From NCBI GenBank assembly GCA_015664885.1, contig DQPL01000089.1, positions 1-64,000 of the forward strand: 64,000 nt of DNA, read 5' to 3'. Below the pieces are notes generated by a model. It was not told the DNA's origin and searched no databases. It was given only the letters and a program-made list of their open reading frames with translations. The stretch comes from Gemmatimonadota bacterium. GTDB taxonomy: Bacteria; Gemmatimonadota; Gemmatimonadetes; Longimicrobiales; Gaopeijiaceae. Below are positions 16,673-25,035 of this stretch, in pieces. Numbering within the stretch: position 1 is the stretch's first letter; every line of letters starts with the position of its first letter. The translations under genes were made by a program, and so were the position numbers.

Positions 16673-18189
16673 GCAAGCGCTCGCGTCGGCCGTGGGGCCT
16701 CCGGAAGCTGCCCAGAGCATCTGTGGCCGCCTTGCTATGGCTGCTGACGCCGGCCCTGGCTTCCGCCCAACTCTCCCCCGGCGAGCGACTCCCGGTGCGT
16801 AGTCTCACGCTCGGAAACGGAATGCGCCTCGTGATTCTGCCGCGCTCGGGGGCGCCAACCGTGTCCTTCGTCGTGCAGTACGGCGTGGGAGGCGTGAACG
16901 AGCGATTGGGCACTACAGGAATCGCTCACCTGCTCGAGCACATGTTGTTCAAAGGAACGACGACGGTCGGAACCAGAAACGTCGACGCGGAACTCGCACT
17001 CTTTCCTGGCATGGACGCGGCTCACGATTCACTGGTGCGCGCCCGCTCATCGGGCGATTCCGCGACCGTGCGCCGCCTGGACCAACTGATCGGTGAACTG
17101 GAAGACAGCGCCCGCGCCTTCGTCGAGGCCAATGAGTTCGACCGAATTCTCACGCGTGCGGGCGCCCAGGGACTGAACGCGACCACGACCAACGGGTCCA
17201 CCATTTACTTCGTGGAACTGCCCTCCAATCGGACAGAACTGTGGTTCGCGCTCGAGGCCGACCGTCTGTTGAACCCCGTCTTCCGTGAGTACTACTCGGA
17301 ACGCGACGTGGTCACGGAAGAACGACGCATGCGCGTCGAGACCAGCCCAGGCGGCGTGCTCTACGAAGCGCACCTGGCGGCGGCATTCACGATGCACCCC
17401 TATGGCGTCCCAGTCGTCGGGTACATGGCCGACCTGGAGGTTCTGAGTCGCTCCGACGTCGAGACGTACTACCGGCGGTTTTATGGCCCGAACAACGCGG
17501 TCGTGGCCATCGTCGGCGATATCGATCCGGATCGCGTCGAGCGTTGGGCTCGGGACTACCTCGGCCCCATTCCCGGCGGGGAAACACCCGATGCGGTCAC
17601 AGCCGTCGAACCCAAGCAGCTCGGCGAGCGGCGGGTGGTGGTCGAGTGGGATGCGGAACCCGCGCTTCGCATCGGCTGGCACGTTCCCGCGGGAGTCCAC
17701 GACGATGCGCCTGCGCTCGCCATCCTCACTTCGCTGCTCACGGGCGGACGCACTTCGAGGCTCCATCGACGCTTGGTCATTGAAGACCAGATAGCGGGTG
17801 GCGTTTTTTCCTCGCTCGGACCCGGCAGCCGGTATCCTCAGCTGCTGCAAATCGATACCAGCCCCCTTGCCCCGCACACCACCGAAGAGCTGGAGCGCGC
17901 GATCTACGAAGAGATCGCGCGACTCGCGAGCGACGGACCCGCACCGAACGAGCTCGAGCGAGTCAGAAACCAGATCGCCGCCGGATCGATCCGACGCATG
18001 CAGTCGCACCTCGGCCTAGCGTTTCAGCTGGCAGAATCGGTATCGCTCTTCGGGGACTGGACGGAAACATTCCGGTTCTCCGCACAACTCCGAGCCGTCA
18101 CGGCCGACGATGTGCAACGGATGGCACGCCTATACCTGACGCAGCAAAACCGCACCGTGGCGACCTTGGTCAAGAAGGACGGCTCATGA
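16669..18189 (+). CDS. Exported M16 zinc protease, catalytic partner
   Basis: A 506-residue M16 (pitrilysin/insulinase-like) peptidase with a signal peptide at residues 1-33 (predicted cut after ASA). The inverted zinc motif HLLEH is at 87-91. The third ligand is probably the Glu in VVTEERR near 217, about 125 residues later. This is roughly 50 more than in compact M16 enzymes, because of a helical insert at about 105-155. The GTG at 16669-16671 overlaps the mutM stop (GTGA). With the downstream non-catalytic paralogue it probably forms a two-subunit periplasmic protease. Confidence 0.92.
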   Translation: MSKRSRRPWGLRKLPRASVAALLWLLTPALASAQLSPGERLPVRSLTLGNGMRLVILPRSGAPTVSFVVQYGVGGVNERLGTTGIAHLLEHMLFKGTTTVGTRNVDAELALFPGMDAAHDSLVRARSSGDSATVRRLDQLIGELEDSARAFVEANEFDRILTRAGAQGLNATTTNGSTIYFVELPSNRTELWFALEADRLLNPVFREYYSERDVVTEERRMRVETSPGGVLYEAHLAAAFTMHPYGVPVVGYMADLEVLSRSDVETYYRRFYGPNNAVVAIVGDIDPDRVERWARDYLGPIPGGETPDAVTAVEPKQLGERRVVVEWDAEPALRIGWHVPAGVHDDAPALAILTSLLTGGRTSRLHRRLVIEDQIAGGVFSSLGPGSRYPQLLQIDTSPLAPHTTEELERAIYEEIARLASDGPAPNELERVRNQIAAGSIRRMQSHLGLAFQLAESVSLFGDWTETFRFSAQLRAVTADDVQRMARLYLTQQNRTVATLVKKDGS

Positions 18190-19625
18190 ACACCTGCGCA
18201 CGGGGCCCCCTGATCGCAATCGCATTCGCGGCTTGCCCCCTGCTTGCCCTCCAGGCGCAACTGCCCATTGGCAGAGCAGCCCTCGATGGTCTGGACTACC
18301 CCACGATCGACTTTCGTCCTCCCATTCCCGATGAGTACAACGTCGCAGGAGTCCCGGTACTTCTGCTCGAAGACCACGCTCTGCCCCTGGTATCGGTGTA
18401 CGCACGCTTCAAGGGCGGTTACGGGCTATTCGGGCGGGAATCCTATGCGGCGGGAACCGCGCTGCCGTCGCAGATCCGCTATGGCGGAACGAAAGAGCTG
18501 TCGCCCGACTCGGTCGACAAGGCGCTCGAGTACTACGCGATTCAGACATCGTTCGGTGGAGCCGGCGAGGCACTCTCCGCCACTATGAACACCCTGGTCC
18601 AACATCTGCCGGCGGCCATGGAGCTCTGGGGGGCGATGCTCGCCGAGCCGGCCTTCGACTCCACTCAGGTCGAAATCTGGAGGGCGCGCCAACGAGAGAG
18701 CATACGCCGGCGCGCTGACAACCCCGGTGGATTGGCATTTTCGGAGTTCAATCGGCTCCTGTACGGCGATCACCCGATCGGCTGGGAAATGGAAGACACC
18801 GATCTGTCGCCCGAGCTTCTCTCCTCCCAAAGTCTCGCCGAGCTACATCGACGTGTGGTCTGCCGGGAAAACCTCGTCTTGGGGCTTACCGGAGACATGC
18901 GCTGGCAAGACTTTCGGCCTCTGCTCGAGGCATTTGTCCGCAGCCTTCCTGCCTGCGAGGGCACCGTCCCGCCGTCGCCGATCCCCGACATTAGGGAAGA
19001 ACCAGGCGTCTACCTGATCGAGAAGGACCTGGAGCAGAGTGTGATCGTCATGGCGCACACTACAGACGTGCGCCTCGCGGACGACTCGTCCTACTACTCC
19101 GCGACGATCGGCAACTCGATTCTTGGTGGAGGCGGCTTTTCCAGCCGCATCCTTTCACGCGTGCGCACTGAAGCGGGTTTCGCCTATTCGGCCTCCTCCC
19201 TGTGGACGATGCCGAGGCGCTACGATGGGCTGCTCGGCGCCATCACACGCACGAGTCCTGAGAACACGATCCCGGCGATCGAGTTGATCCTCGAGACCAT
19301 GGAAGGACTACGAACCGCGCCCCCCGAAGCCGGGGAAGTTCAAACCGCCGTCGAGCGCATCGTGAACGGCTTCGTCTTCAACTTCGAGACGCCTGGACGC
19401 ATCGTGTCCCGAACGATGTTTTACCTGGCTCAGGACCTCCCTAGCGACTGGCTCGAGCGCTACCTGAATGGTATTCAGCGCGTGACCGCCGAGGGCATTC
19501 ACGACGCATTCGCGAGGCACCTGCGGCCCGCTGAGATGATGATCCTCATCGTGGGTGATCCAGACCGAATCGGGCGAGATGCGATCGCGGCGCTCGGTCC
19601 GGTTACAGTGCTCGACATCAACTAG
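18186..19625 (+). CDS. Exported M16-family protein lacking the zinc motif
   Basis: A 479-residue M16 homologue with an N-terminal signal peptide (residues 1-24, ending LALQAQ). Where the catalytic partner has HxxEH, this protein has no such motif (the region reads GYGLFGRESYAAGTAL). It does keep the C-terminal M16 substrate-binding features, including GGGGFSSRILSRVRTEAGFAYSA split around residues 316-338. Paired M16 genes usually encode one catalytic and one non-catalytic subunit, which fits here. The ATG overlaps the preceding stop as ATGA. Confidence 0.9.
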   Translation: MNTCARGPLIAIAFAACPLLALQAQLPIGRAALDGLDYPTIDFRPPIPDEYNVAGVPVLLLEDHALPLVSVYARFKGGYGLFGRESYAAGTALPSQIRYGGTKELSPDSVDKALEYYAIQTSFGGAGEALSATMNTLVQHLPAAMELWGAMLAEPAFDSTQVEIWRARQRESIRRRADNPGGLAFSEFNRLLYGDHPIGWEMEDTDLSPELLSSQSLAELHRRVVCRENLVLGLTGDMRWQDFRPLLEAFVRSLPACEGTVPPSPIPDIREEPGVYLIEKDLEQSVIVMAHTTDVRLADDSSYYSATIGNSILGGGGFSSRILSRVRTEAGFAYSASSLWTMPRRYDGLLGAITRTSPENTIPAIELILETMEGLRTAPPEAGEVQTAVERIVNGFVFNFETPGRIVSRTMFYLAQDLPSDWLERYLNGIQRVTAEGIHDAFARHLRPAEMMILIVGDPDRIGRDAIAALGPVTVLDIN

Positions 19626-19700
19626 CACCGACCGACGCTAGTTCGACTGCGCCTAAGCTTTGTCGCGCTACGGCCCTCGATGCGGCCAGGCTACGGTGGG

Positions 19701-20441
19701 CTAGGCCGAGCCCCAATGCAGTGCCGCAATGCCGCCCGTCAGCAGAGTCCAGCCCCCATCGGTGAAACCGACCGTCTCGAATAGCGCCCCTAGCTCAGCC
19801 GGCCCCGGGAATTCCTTCACCGACTCGGGCAGGTACGTATACGCCCAGGGGTGACCCGAGACGATGCGCCCGACGACGGGAAGGACATGGTGGAAGTAGA
19901 ACAGGTAGCCGGCGCGCATGATGGGGTTGGGCGGTACCGTGAACTCGAGGACCACGAGCCGCCCGCCCGGCTTCAACACTCGGCGCAGATCCGTAAGCCC
20001 CGCGCGCAGATCGGAAAGATTGCGCACGCCGAATCCGACTGTGGCGCCCTCGAAGGTGTCGTCCGGAAACGGGAGCCGCAGCGAGTCGCCGCATACGGCG
20101 TCGATCGCTTCGCGCTCGATCTTCGGGGCGCCCTGGACCAACATCGGATGAGCGAAGTCCGACGCAGCTATACGGCCCCGGAATCCGGCGCGATGAGCGA
20201 GCTCGAGCGCGAGATCGCAGGTGCCGGAACAGGCGTCAAGGTAAACCCCCTCCGGCGAGTCCTCCCAACCGAGCCGGTCCAGAGCTTTGCTGCGCCAGGA
20301 CCGGTCGATATTGAGACTCAGGACGTGGTTCAACAGGTCGTAACGCGGCGCAATCTCGGAGAAGAGCGTTTGCACCTGACGGTGCCGTTCGACCCCTTGC
20401 TTAGGCGCGGCCGGGGGGACGGGTGACGGGACGGATGGCAT
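19701..20441 (-). CDS. menG: Demethylmenaquinone methyltransferase
   Basis: Class I SAM-dependent methyltransferase (246 residues) of the UbiE/MenG family, the last step of menaquinone synthesis. Visible family features are VQTLFSEIAPRYDLLNHVLS (about residues 23-42), the SAM-binding loop DACSGTCDLALEL (69-81) and the typical FGVRNLSDLRAGL and LKPGGRLVVLEF segments. MenG is preferred over UbiE because no ubiquinone genes are visible, though that is inference. The gene is convergent with the M16 pair and transcribed away from the sigma factor region. Confidence 0.93.
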   Translation of the reverse strand: MPSVPSPVPPAAPKQGVERHRQVQTLFSEIAPRYDLLNHVLSLNIDRSWRSKALDRLGWEDSPEGVYLDACSGTCDLALELAHRAGFRGRIAASDFAHPMLVQGAPKIEREAIDAVCGDSLRLPFPDDTFEGATVGFGVRNLSDLRAGLTDLRRVLKPGGRLVVLEFTVPPNPIMRAGYLFYFHHVLPVVGRIVSGHPWAYTYLPESVKEFPGPAELGALFETVGFTDGGWTLLTGGIAALHWGSA

Positions 20442-20678
20442 GACAGCGAGGGACGCGACGGCTTAGATTCGGGGGCCCGACTGCGACACGAGCCGAAGTC
20501 GAAGGAGGGCGGAAGTTATGGGAAGCGGTAGGGAGCCTCAACGTCCGGAGCCGCCGGAGCCCGGCTCATTCACCCACGGCAGGACACGGATCCTCTGGGC
20601 GACATCGACTACGCACAGATCGATGATCGCGAGCTGGCCACGCTCGCTGCAGGTGGCCGCGAGCCCGCGTTCCGCGAG

Positions 20679-21194
20679 TTGCTCTCCCGGTACGAGCGTC
20701 CGGTGTTCTCGCTCATCTACCGAATGGTGAGAGACCGAACACTGGCGGAAGACCTGGCGCAAGAGGCGTTCATTCGTGCCTTCAACGCGATCGGCACATA
20801 CAAGACCAGCTACAAGTTCAGCAACTGGATCTTCAAGATCGCGAACAACCACACCATCGATTACCTACGCAAGCGGAAGCTCGATACGATCTCGATCCAC
20901 GGATCGCCCCATGCGACGACTGCGGACGAAGTCTCGCAATCGCAGTTGGTGATCGTATCAAAGGACGAGAATCCTCAGGAATTTGTTGAGAACCGTGAGC
21001 TCAGCGGGCAGATCGAAGAGGCCATTGGAGAGCTCCGCGAGGAGTACCGCACCGTGATTCAGCTACGCCACGTCGAGGGATACGCCTACGATGAGATCGC
21101 GGACATCATGGAACTCCCGCTGGGGACGGTGAAGACCTATTTGCATCGCGCCCGCTCCGAGCTCAAGAAACGTTTGTCTCACCTGGTTTCTTGA
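20679..21194 (+). CDS. ECF-type RNA polymerase sigma factor with disturbed 5' end
   Basis: The protein carries sigma-2 (RYERPVFSLIYRMVRDRT...EDLAQEAFIRAF and FSNWIFKIANNHTIDYLRKR) and sigma-4 with a helix-turn-helix (YAYDEIADIMELPLGTVKTYLHRAR). The coordinates begin at the first permitted start, TTG 20679. However, clear sigma-2 sequence (DDRELATLAAGGREPAFREL) continues upstream in the same frame to about 20586, and no ATG, GTG or TTG occurs before an in-frame stop at 20529. An ATG at 20518 with an ideal GGAGGG lies in another frame. A one-base frameshift between 20532 and about 20600, or an unusual start codon, is therefore likely. The anti-sigma gene follows. Confidence 0.85.
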   Translation: MLSRYERPVFSLIYRMVRDRTLAEDLAQEAFIRAFNAIGTYKTSYKFSNWIFKIANNHTIDYLRKRKLDTISIHGSPHATTADEVSQSQLVIVSKDENPQEFVENRELSGQIEEAIGELREEYRTVIQLRHVEGYAYDEIADIMELPLGTVKTYLHRARSELKKRLSHLVS

Positions 21195-21339
21195 CGTATG
21201 ACATATCACCAAAAAGACCCGTGCGAAGCGCGTTCTCGGGCCCCAGCGGCACGACGTCCCAGACGCCGTTTTTTATGAAACTTCGTCAATCGCGGGCCCG
21301 TAGGGGCAACCTGAGGAGTCGCAGCGGAGTTGAGACCGC

Positions 21340-22290
21340 ATGACCGGTATGTCCAGCGAGCATTTGAGCGCCGAAGTTTTGCAGGCGTTCCTCGAGGGCG
21401 ACCTTCCCGGCCGGGAGGGAGCCTCGGTCGAGCAGCACCTCGGATCTTGCGCCCGTTGCGACTCGGAACTCGAAGTCTGGCGCTCGCTATTCTCGGAGCT
21501 CGGTAGCCTCCCTTCGCGGCGCCCGAGTGAAGGCTTTCGGGATCGAGTGATGGCGGATGTTCGGATTCTGGCTCCGCTGCCGCTCGCAGCACGCATCCGA
21601 AACCGAATCGTGGTGCTCCTCCCGGGTCGCAGCGACGGCCACATTTCGGCGGGCCGACTTCAGGGGATGCTTGAGGGCCTAGTGCCGGCCACGCAGGTCG
21701 CGCGGATCGAGGCCCACTTGAGTTCGTGCGGTCAGTGCGCCAGCGAGGCCGACGCCTGGCGGTCGGTGTTCGCAACGCTCAATCGCCTGCCGCGCCTCGA
21801 GCCGGGTGAGCAGTTCGCCGGTCGGGTCATGTCAGGCATGCGCATGCCCGCGGCTATCGCGGCCTCCGTTCGTGTACCCGCATTGCACAAAGCCGTCGCG
21901 TTGGCCGGGAAGCTCGTACCTCAGACAAGGACTGCGTGGGCCGCGCTCTCAGGCATCGCAGTCGCGCCTGCGGTCACGGCCGGACTGGCCTTCTCCGCGT
22001 TGCTCTCGCACCCGACCTTCACGCCGGGCTCGCTCGTCGCTTATGCGTGGTGGCAGTTCAGCGATGTCGTATCGGCAGCGTGGACCGCGCTCTCCGGGTT
22101 GGTGTTGGACATTGCCCAGGTCACAGGTGCTCTCTCGCTTTTCGACGGACTCGCCGCGGCACCGTTGGTGGTGGCCGGGGGCGTTCTTCTTTACGGGGCC
22201 GCGAGTGTGATCGCGCTACGCGTTCTCTATAAACACGTTTACGCCAACCATCCCTTGGATGGACGATATGTTCAAGTTTCTGCTTCGTAG
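21340..22290 (+). CDS. Anti-sigma factor with two tandem zinc-binding modules
   Basis: A 316-residue probable membrane anti-sigma factor following the ECF sigma gene. Two copies of a ZAS/zf-HC2-like module are visible, at residues 7-71 and 100-168. Each has an N-terminal His, then HLxSCxxC (H33, C37, C40 and H126, C130, C133), then a similar helix (EVWRSLFSELGSLP and DAWRSVFATLNRLP). Hydrophobic segments follow at about 203-223 and 272-295, giving probable membrane anchoring. Most anti-sigma factors have one such module. The start may be the ATG at 21340 or at 21349. The 145-base gap upstream holds a GAAACTT...CGTAGG pair that loosely resembles ECF promoters. Confidence 0.85.
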   Translation: MTGMSSEHLSAEVLQAFLEGDLPGREGASVEQHLGSCARCDSELEVWRSLFSELGSLPSRRPSEGFRDRVMADVRILAPLPLAARIRNRIVVLLPGRSDGHISAGRLQGMLEGLVPATQVARIEAHLSSCGQCASEADAWRSVFATLNRLPRLEPGEQFAGRVMSGMRMPAAIAASVRVPALHKAVALAGKLVPQTRTAWAALSGIAVAPAVTAGLAFSALLSHPTFTPGSLVAYAWWQFSDVVSAAWTALSGLVLDIAQVTGALSLFDGLAAAPLVVAGGVLLYGAASVIALRVLYKHVYANHPLDGRYVQVSAS

Positions 22291-23881
22291 CTCCCTGACG
22301 GCCCTTGGCCTCGCTCTTCTGGCCGCGACTTCTACGCTCGAGGCACAGCTTCGCGACGTGGTATCGAAAGAGGTCGCGGTCGGTCGCTCAGAAGCCGCAC
22401 TCCGACTCGAATTCTCCGACGACGGCGCGCTCGAGATCGCGTTCGAGGATGGTTTGGTTGTGATCGATGGGGACGTTGTCGGCATGTTCGAGCCAGGCGA
22501 CCAACTCGAGGCCGCGTGGCGGTCCTTGTTGGGACAGGCCGTGTCTCTGGACGATGGCGAGCTCGCGATCATGCTCTCCGACTGGTCGGTTCCAGCCGGC
22601 CTGGCAAACGACCTGGCCGACCTGGCGCGCGAAGTCGACCGTGCGTTGGAAGACGCGTTGTCTTCGTTCGAGATCACGGTCAGCAGCAACTCATCGAGGG
22701 CGCCGGTCACAGTCGCGGGCGATCCCGGGTCCCTGCTGTCACTGTTTCTCAACGCGACCGGTGAGCTGGGATTGCTCGGGGAAGCGCTCGCGGGATTGAG
22801 AGGCGAATTCGCCATTCATGTCGATGAGGATGTCGTCGTGCCGGCGGGCTCGACCGTCGACGGTACGCTCGTGGTGATCCAGGGCGACGCGCGCATCGAG
22901 GGCGAAGTCGACGGCGACGTCATCGTGGTGGATGGCACGCTGGAGCTGCTCGAAGGGAGCCGGGTCCGCGGAGAGGTTCGACTCGCAGATGCTCGCTTGG
23001 TCCGCAACCTCGGCACCGTTGAAGACGGCTTGGTCGATCTACTCGAGGAAGAGCGTGTCAACGAGTCCGAGATTCGCAGCAAGATCCGCGAGGAAGTACA
23101 AGCGGAGCTCCGGGCTCAGCTGCGTCGTGAAATCCGCGACATGACCCGCCTGGAGTTCAGCGATGCAGACAATGGCTTCTCGCTCATGGCCCCATTCCGT
23201 TCGGTCTTCCGAGGGGTCGGCGAGCTCGTCAAGAACTTGATCAGCATTTTGGTCCTGGGTCTTCTCGGGGCGGGCGCAGTCGCCTTCGCCGGCACCAAGG
23301 TGGACACGATCGCCGACACCGCTCGGCGCTCTCCGGGCCGTTCCGCGATGGTCGGTATGGCGGGCACACTCCTGCTGATTCCCGTGTGGCTTCTCGGAGC
23401 CGTGGCACTCACGGTCTCAGTCATCGGCATTCCGGTTGCGCTCGTATGGCTACCCCTTTTCCCGCTGGCCGCGTGTGCCGCGGGTGTGATGGGTTACGTG
23501 GTGGTCGCGCGCAATACCGGCGAGTGGCTCGCCGACAGCGAATACCCTTGGACCGGATGGATTCGCAAATCCAACCCGATCTATACGATCTTCGGTGGCC
23601 TTTTTGGACTGATGCTCGCCTTCATGGCGGCCAACGTGCTCTCGATCACACCGTTCCTCGGGTTCCTCACCGGACTGCTCGCGTTCGCCGGATCGGTGGT
23701 CACCTTCTTCGCGATCCAGATCGGATTCGGCGCGGTCTTGCTCACTCGAGCCGGCCGGCGCAACGAGTGGGCGTCTACCTACGATCCCGATGCCGCGTGG
23801 GAACGAGCGATGGACGTGGATGTCGAAGTGGACGTTGACGAAACAGCTGACAAGGTCGACGAGGACTCCGACGATGCGTAA
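22259..23881 (+). CDS. Membrane protein with bactofilin-like segment
   Basis: A 540-residue protein overlapping the end of the anti-sigma gene. It has an N-terminal signal peptide (about 1-30) and an acidic exported domain. Residues 186-250 form a beta-helical repeat segment of the polymer-forming (bactofilin-like) type: VPAGSTVDGTLVVIQGDARI, then EGEVDGDVIVVDGTLELLEG. A charged coiled region at 260-300 follows, then about five membrane segments (324-345, 365-385, 388-417, 441-462, 465-497). The tail is acidic (Asp/Glu-rich after 505). The layout suggests an exported assembly platform anchored in the membrane and controlled by the sigma/anti-sigma pair; that role is inference. Confidence 0.75.
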   Translation: MDDMFKFLLRSSLTALGLALLAATSTLEAQLRDVVSKEVAVGRSEAALRLEFSDDGALEIAFEDGLVVIDGDVVGMFEPGDQLEAAWRSLLGQAVSLDDGELAIMLSDWSVPAGLANDLADLAREVDRALEDALSSFEITVSSNSSRAPVTVAGDPGSLLSLFLNATGELGLLGEALAGLRGEFAIHVDEDVVVPAGSTVDGTLVVIQGDARIEGEVDGDVIVVDGTLELLEGSRVRGEVRLADARLVRNLGTVEDGLVDLLEEERVNESEIRSKIREEVQAELRAQLRREIRDMTRLEFSDADNGFSLMAPFRSVFRGVGELVKNLISILVLGLLGAGAVAFAGTKVDTIADTARRSPGRSAMVGMAGTLLLIPVWLLGAVALTVSVIGIPVALVWLPLFPLAACAAGVMGYVVVARNTGEWLADSEYPWTGWIRKSNPIYTIFGGLFGLMLAFMAANVLSITPFLGFLTGLLAFAGSVVTFFAIQIGFGAVLLTRAGRRNEWASTYDPDAAWERAMDVDVEVDVDETADKVDEDSDDA

Positions 23882-24710
23882 GGCCCTGTACATCGCCGCG
23901 GTGACGGTTGCCGTGGCCCCCGCGCTGCTCGCGGGCCAGAGCTGGCGGACCGTGACCATGTCCCACCAGATCGAAGACAACAGCGAAATTCGAGTCTTCG
24001 TGGAGTACGGCGCTGGTCACCTCAAGATCGGAGCCGCGGATGGGGGCGTTCTGTACCGCATGAACTTGCGCTACGACGAAGACATCTTCGAGCCGGTTTC
24101 GGATTTCTCAGGAGATCGCCTGCACCTCGGGGTAGAGTCGATCGGCCGTGGCTTCAACATCGGTCGCAACAAGCAGAGTGGCGAGCTCGACCTGGAGTTC
24201 GCCCGTGGGATTCCGATGGACATGGATCTCGAGTTCGGAGCGGTACGAGCCGACATCGACTTTGGCGGCCTTGCCTTGACGGACCTCGATTTGAGCACGG
24301 GAGCCTCGCAATCGACCATCGACATCTCGGAGCCCAACTCAGTGGGCATGTCGACGGCACGCTTCGAGATCGGCGCGGCCGAGTTCGAGGCCCGGCATCT
24401 TGGCAATCTCAACGCCGAACGCATCGAGGTCGACGCCGGCGTCGGACAAGTCACGCTCTGGCTCAACGGTCGCTGGCAGCGTGATGCGAGCGTCTCTATC
24501 GACATGGGCCTGGGGGCTCTCGAACTCCGCGTCCCAGAAGGGCTCGGATTCCGACTCCGAAAGGAGGGCTTCCTCGTGTCCCTGGATTCCGAAGGCCTGG
24601 TCAAGCGCGGAGACTGGTATTACTCGCTCGACTATGAAGACGCCGACCGCAAAGTGACCGTCGACCTGGACGCCGCGTTCGGCAGCGTCAAGGTTGTGTG
24701 GGTTCGCTGA
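23874..24710 (+). CDS. Exported toast-rack/LiaF-C-like protein
   Basis: A 278-residue protein with a signal peptide (residues 1-22, ending LLAGQ) and a repetitive beta-strand body. Regular strands such as LTDLDLSTGASQSTIDISEP, FEIGAAEFEA and IDMGLGALELRVPEGLGFRL resemble the toast-rack fold found in LiaF-type and DUF4097-like proteins, which are often linked to envelope stress sensing. The ATG at 23874 lies inside the end of the preceding gene, so the two are translationally coupled and the longer frame upstream is not used. The precise function is unknown. Confidence 0.7.
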   Translation: MRKALYIAAVTVAVAPALLAGQSWRTVTMSHQIEDNSEIRVFVEYGAGHLKIGAADGGVLYRMNLRYDEDIFEPVSDFSGDRLHLGVESIGRGFNIGRNKQSGELDLEFARGIPMDMDLEFGAVRADIDFGGLALTDLDLSTGASQSTIDISEPNSVGMSTARFEIGAAEFEARHLGNLNAERIEVDAGVGQVTLWLNGRWQRDASVSIDMGLGALELRVPEGLGFRLRKEGFLVSLDSEGLVKRGDWYYSLDYEDADRKVTVDLDAAFGSVKVVWVR

Positions 24711-24739
24711 GTGACACCGAGGTTCGTTAGGAGAGCACC

Positions 24740-24973
24740 ATGATCGGCACGCTACTCACATTCTTCGCAGTGGGCCTCATTACTCTGCTGGTCGCCGGGG
24801 TCGTTCTCTCGATCGTCGGCACGCTTTTCTCTCTGACCTTCGGCCTCGCCTTCTTCTTGCTCTTCAAGGTCGCGCCGGTGCTGTTGGTCGGTTGGATCGC
24901 GGTGAAGATCTTCGAGAAGATGACCGGCGGAGGCTCGTTGTCCGCGGCCGACCGGAAGTGGCTCGGGGAGTAG
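24740..24973 (+). CDS. Small membrane protein at the end of the envelope cluster
   Basis: A 77-residue protein with two closely spaced hydrophobic helices (about 3-27 and 30-57) and a short soluble tail ending SAADRKWLGE. A strong AGGAGAG lies seven bases before the ATG. It follows the toast-rack protein after 29 bases and is probably the last gene of the sigma/anti-sigma unit. I do not recognise the family beyond small hypothetical membrane protein. Confidence 0.7.
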   Translation: MIGTLLTFFAVGLITLLVAGVVLSIVGTLFSLTFGLAFFLLFKVAPVLLVGWIAVKIFEKMTGGGSLSAADRKWLGE

Positions 24974-24990
24974 CCGGCGACGCACGACAT

Positions 24991-25014
24991 GTGATCCTTG
25001 ATTTATCCGCGCGC
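24991..25014 (+). repeat. 24-base near-repeat, copy 1 (upstream of the Wzz fragment)
   Basis: This stretch matches 26845-26868 at 21 of 24 positions, with the shared core TTGATTTATC followed by GCGCGC after one variable base. Both copies lie upstream of a broken polysaccharide-export gene, 22 and 117 bases before the coding remnants. Confidence 0.6.
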
Positions 25015-25035
25015 CCTGCCGAGTCTTGGCGGTAG

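Noticed and set aside
17047-18009. 320-codon minus-strand frame opposite the M16 gene
   Set aside because: Antisense shadow; no domain features, and the M16 gene on the other strand is well supported.
19620-19643. Seven-base inverted repeat spanning the stop of the second M16 gene
   Set aside because: The loop is 10 bases, the stem is short and AT/GC mixed, and no T-tract follows. Chance is likely.
21195-21339. GAAACTT...CGTAGG as an ECF-dependent promoter for the anti-sigma gene
   Set aside because: Only a loose match and a single occurrence; mentioned with the gene but not called.
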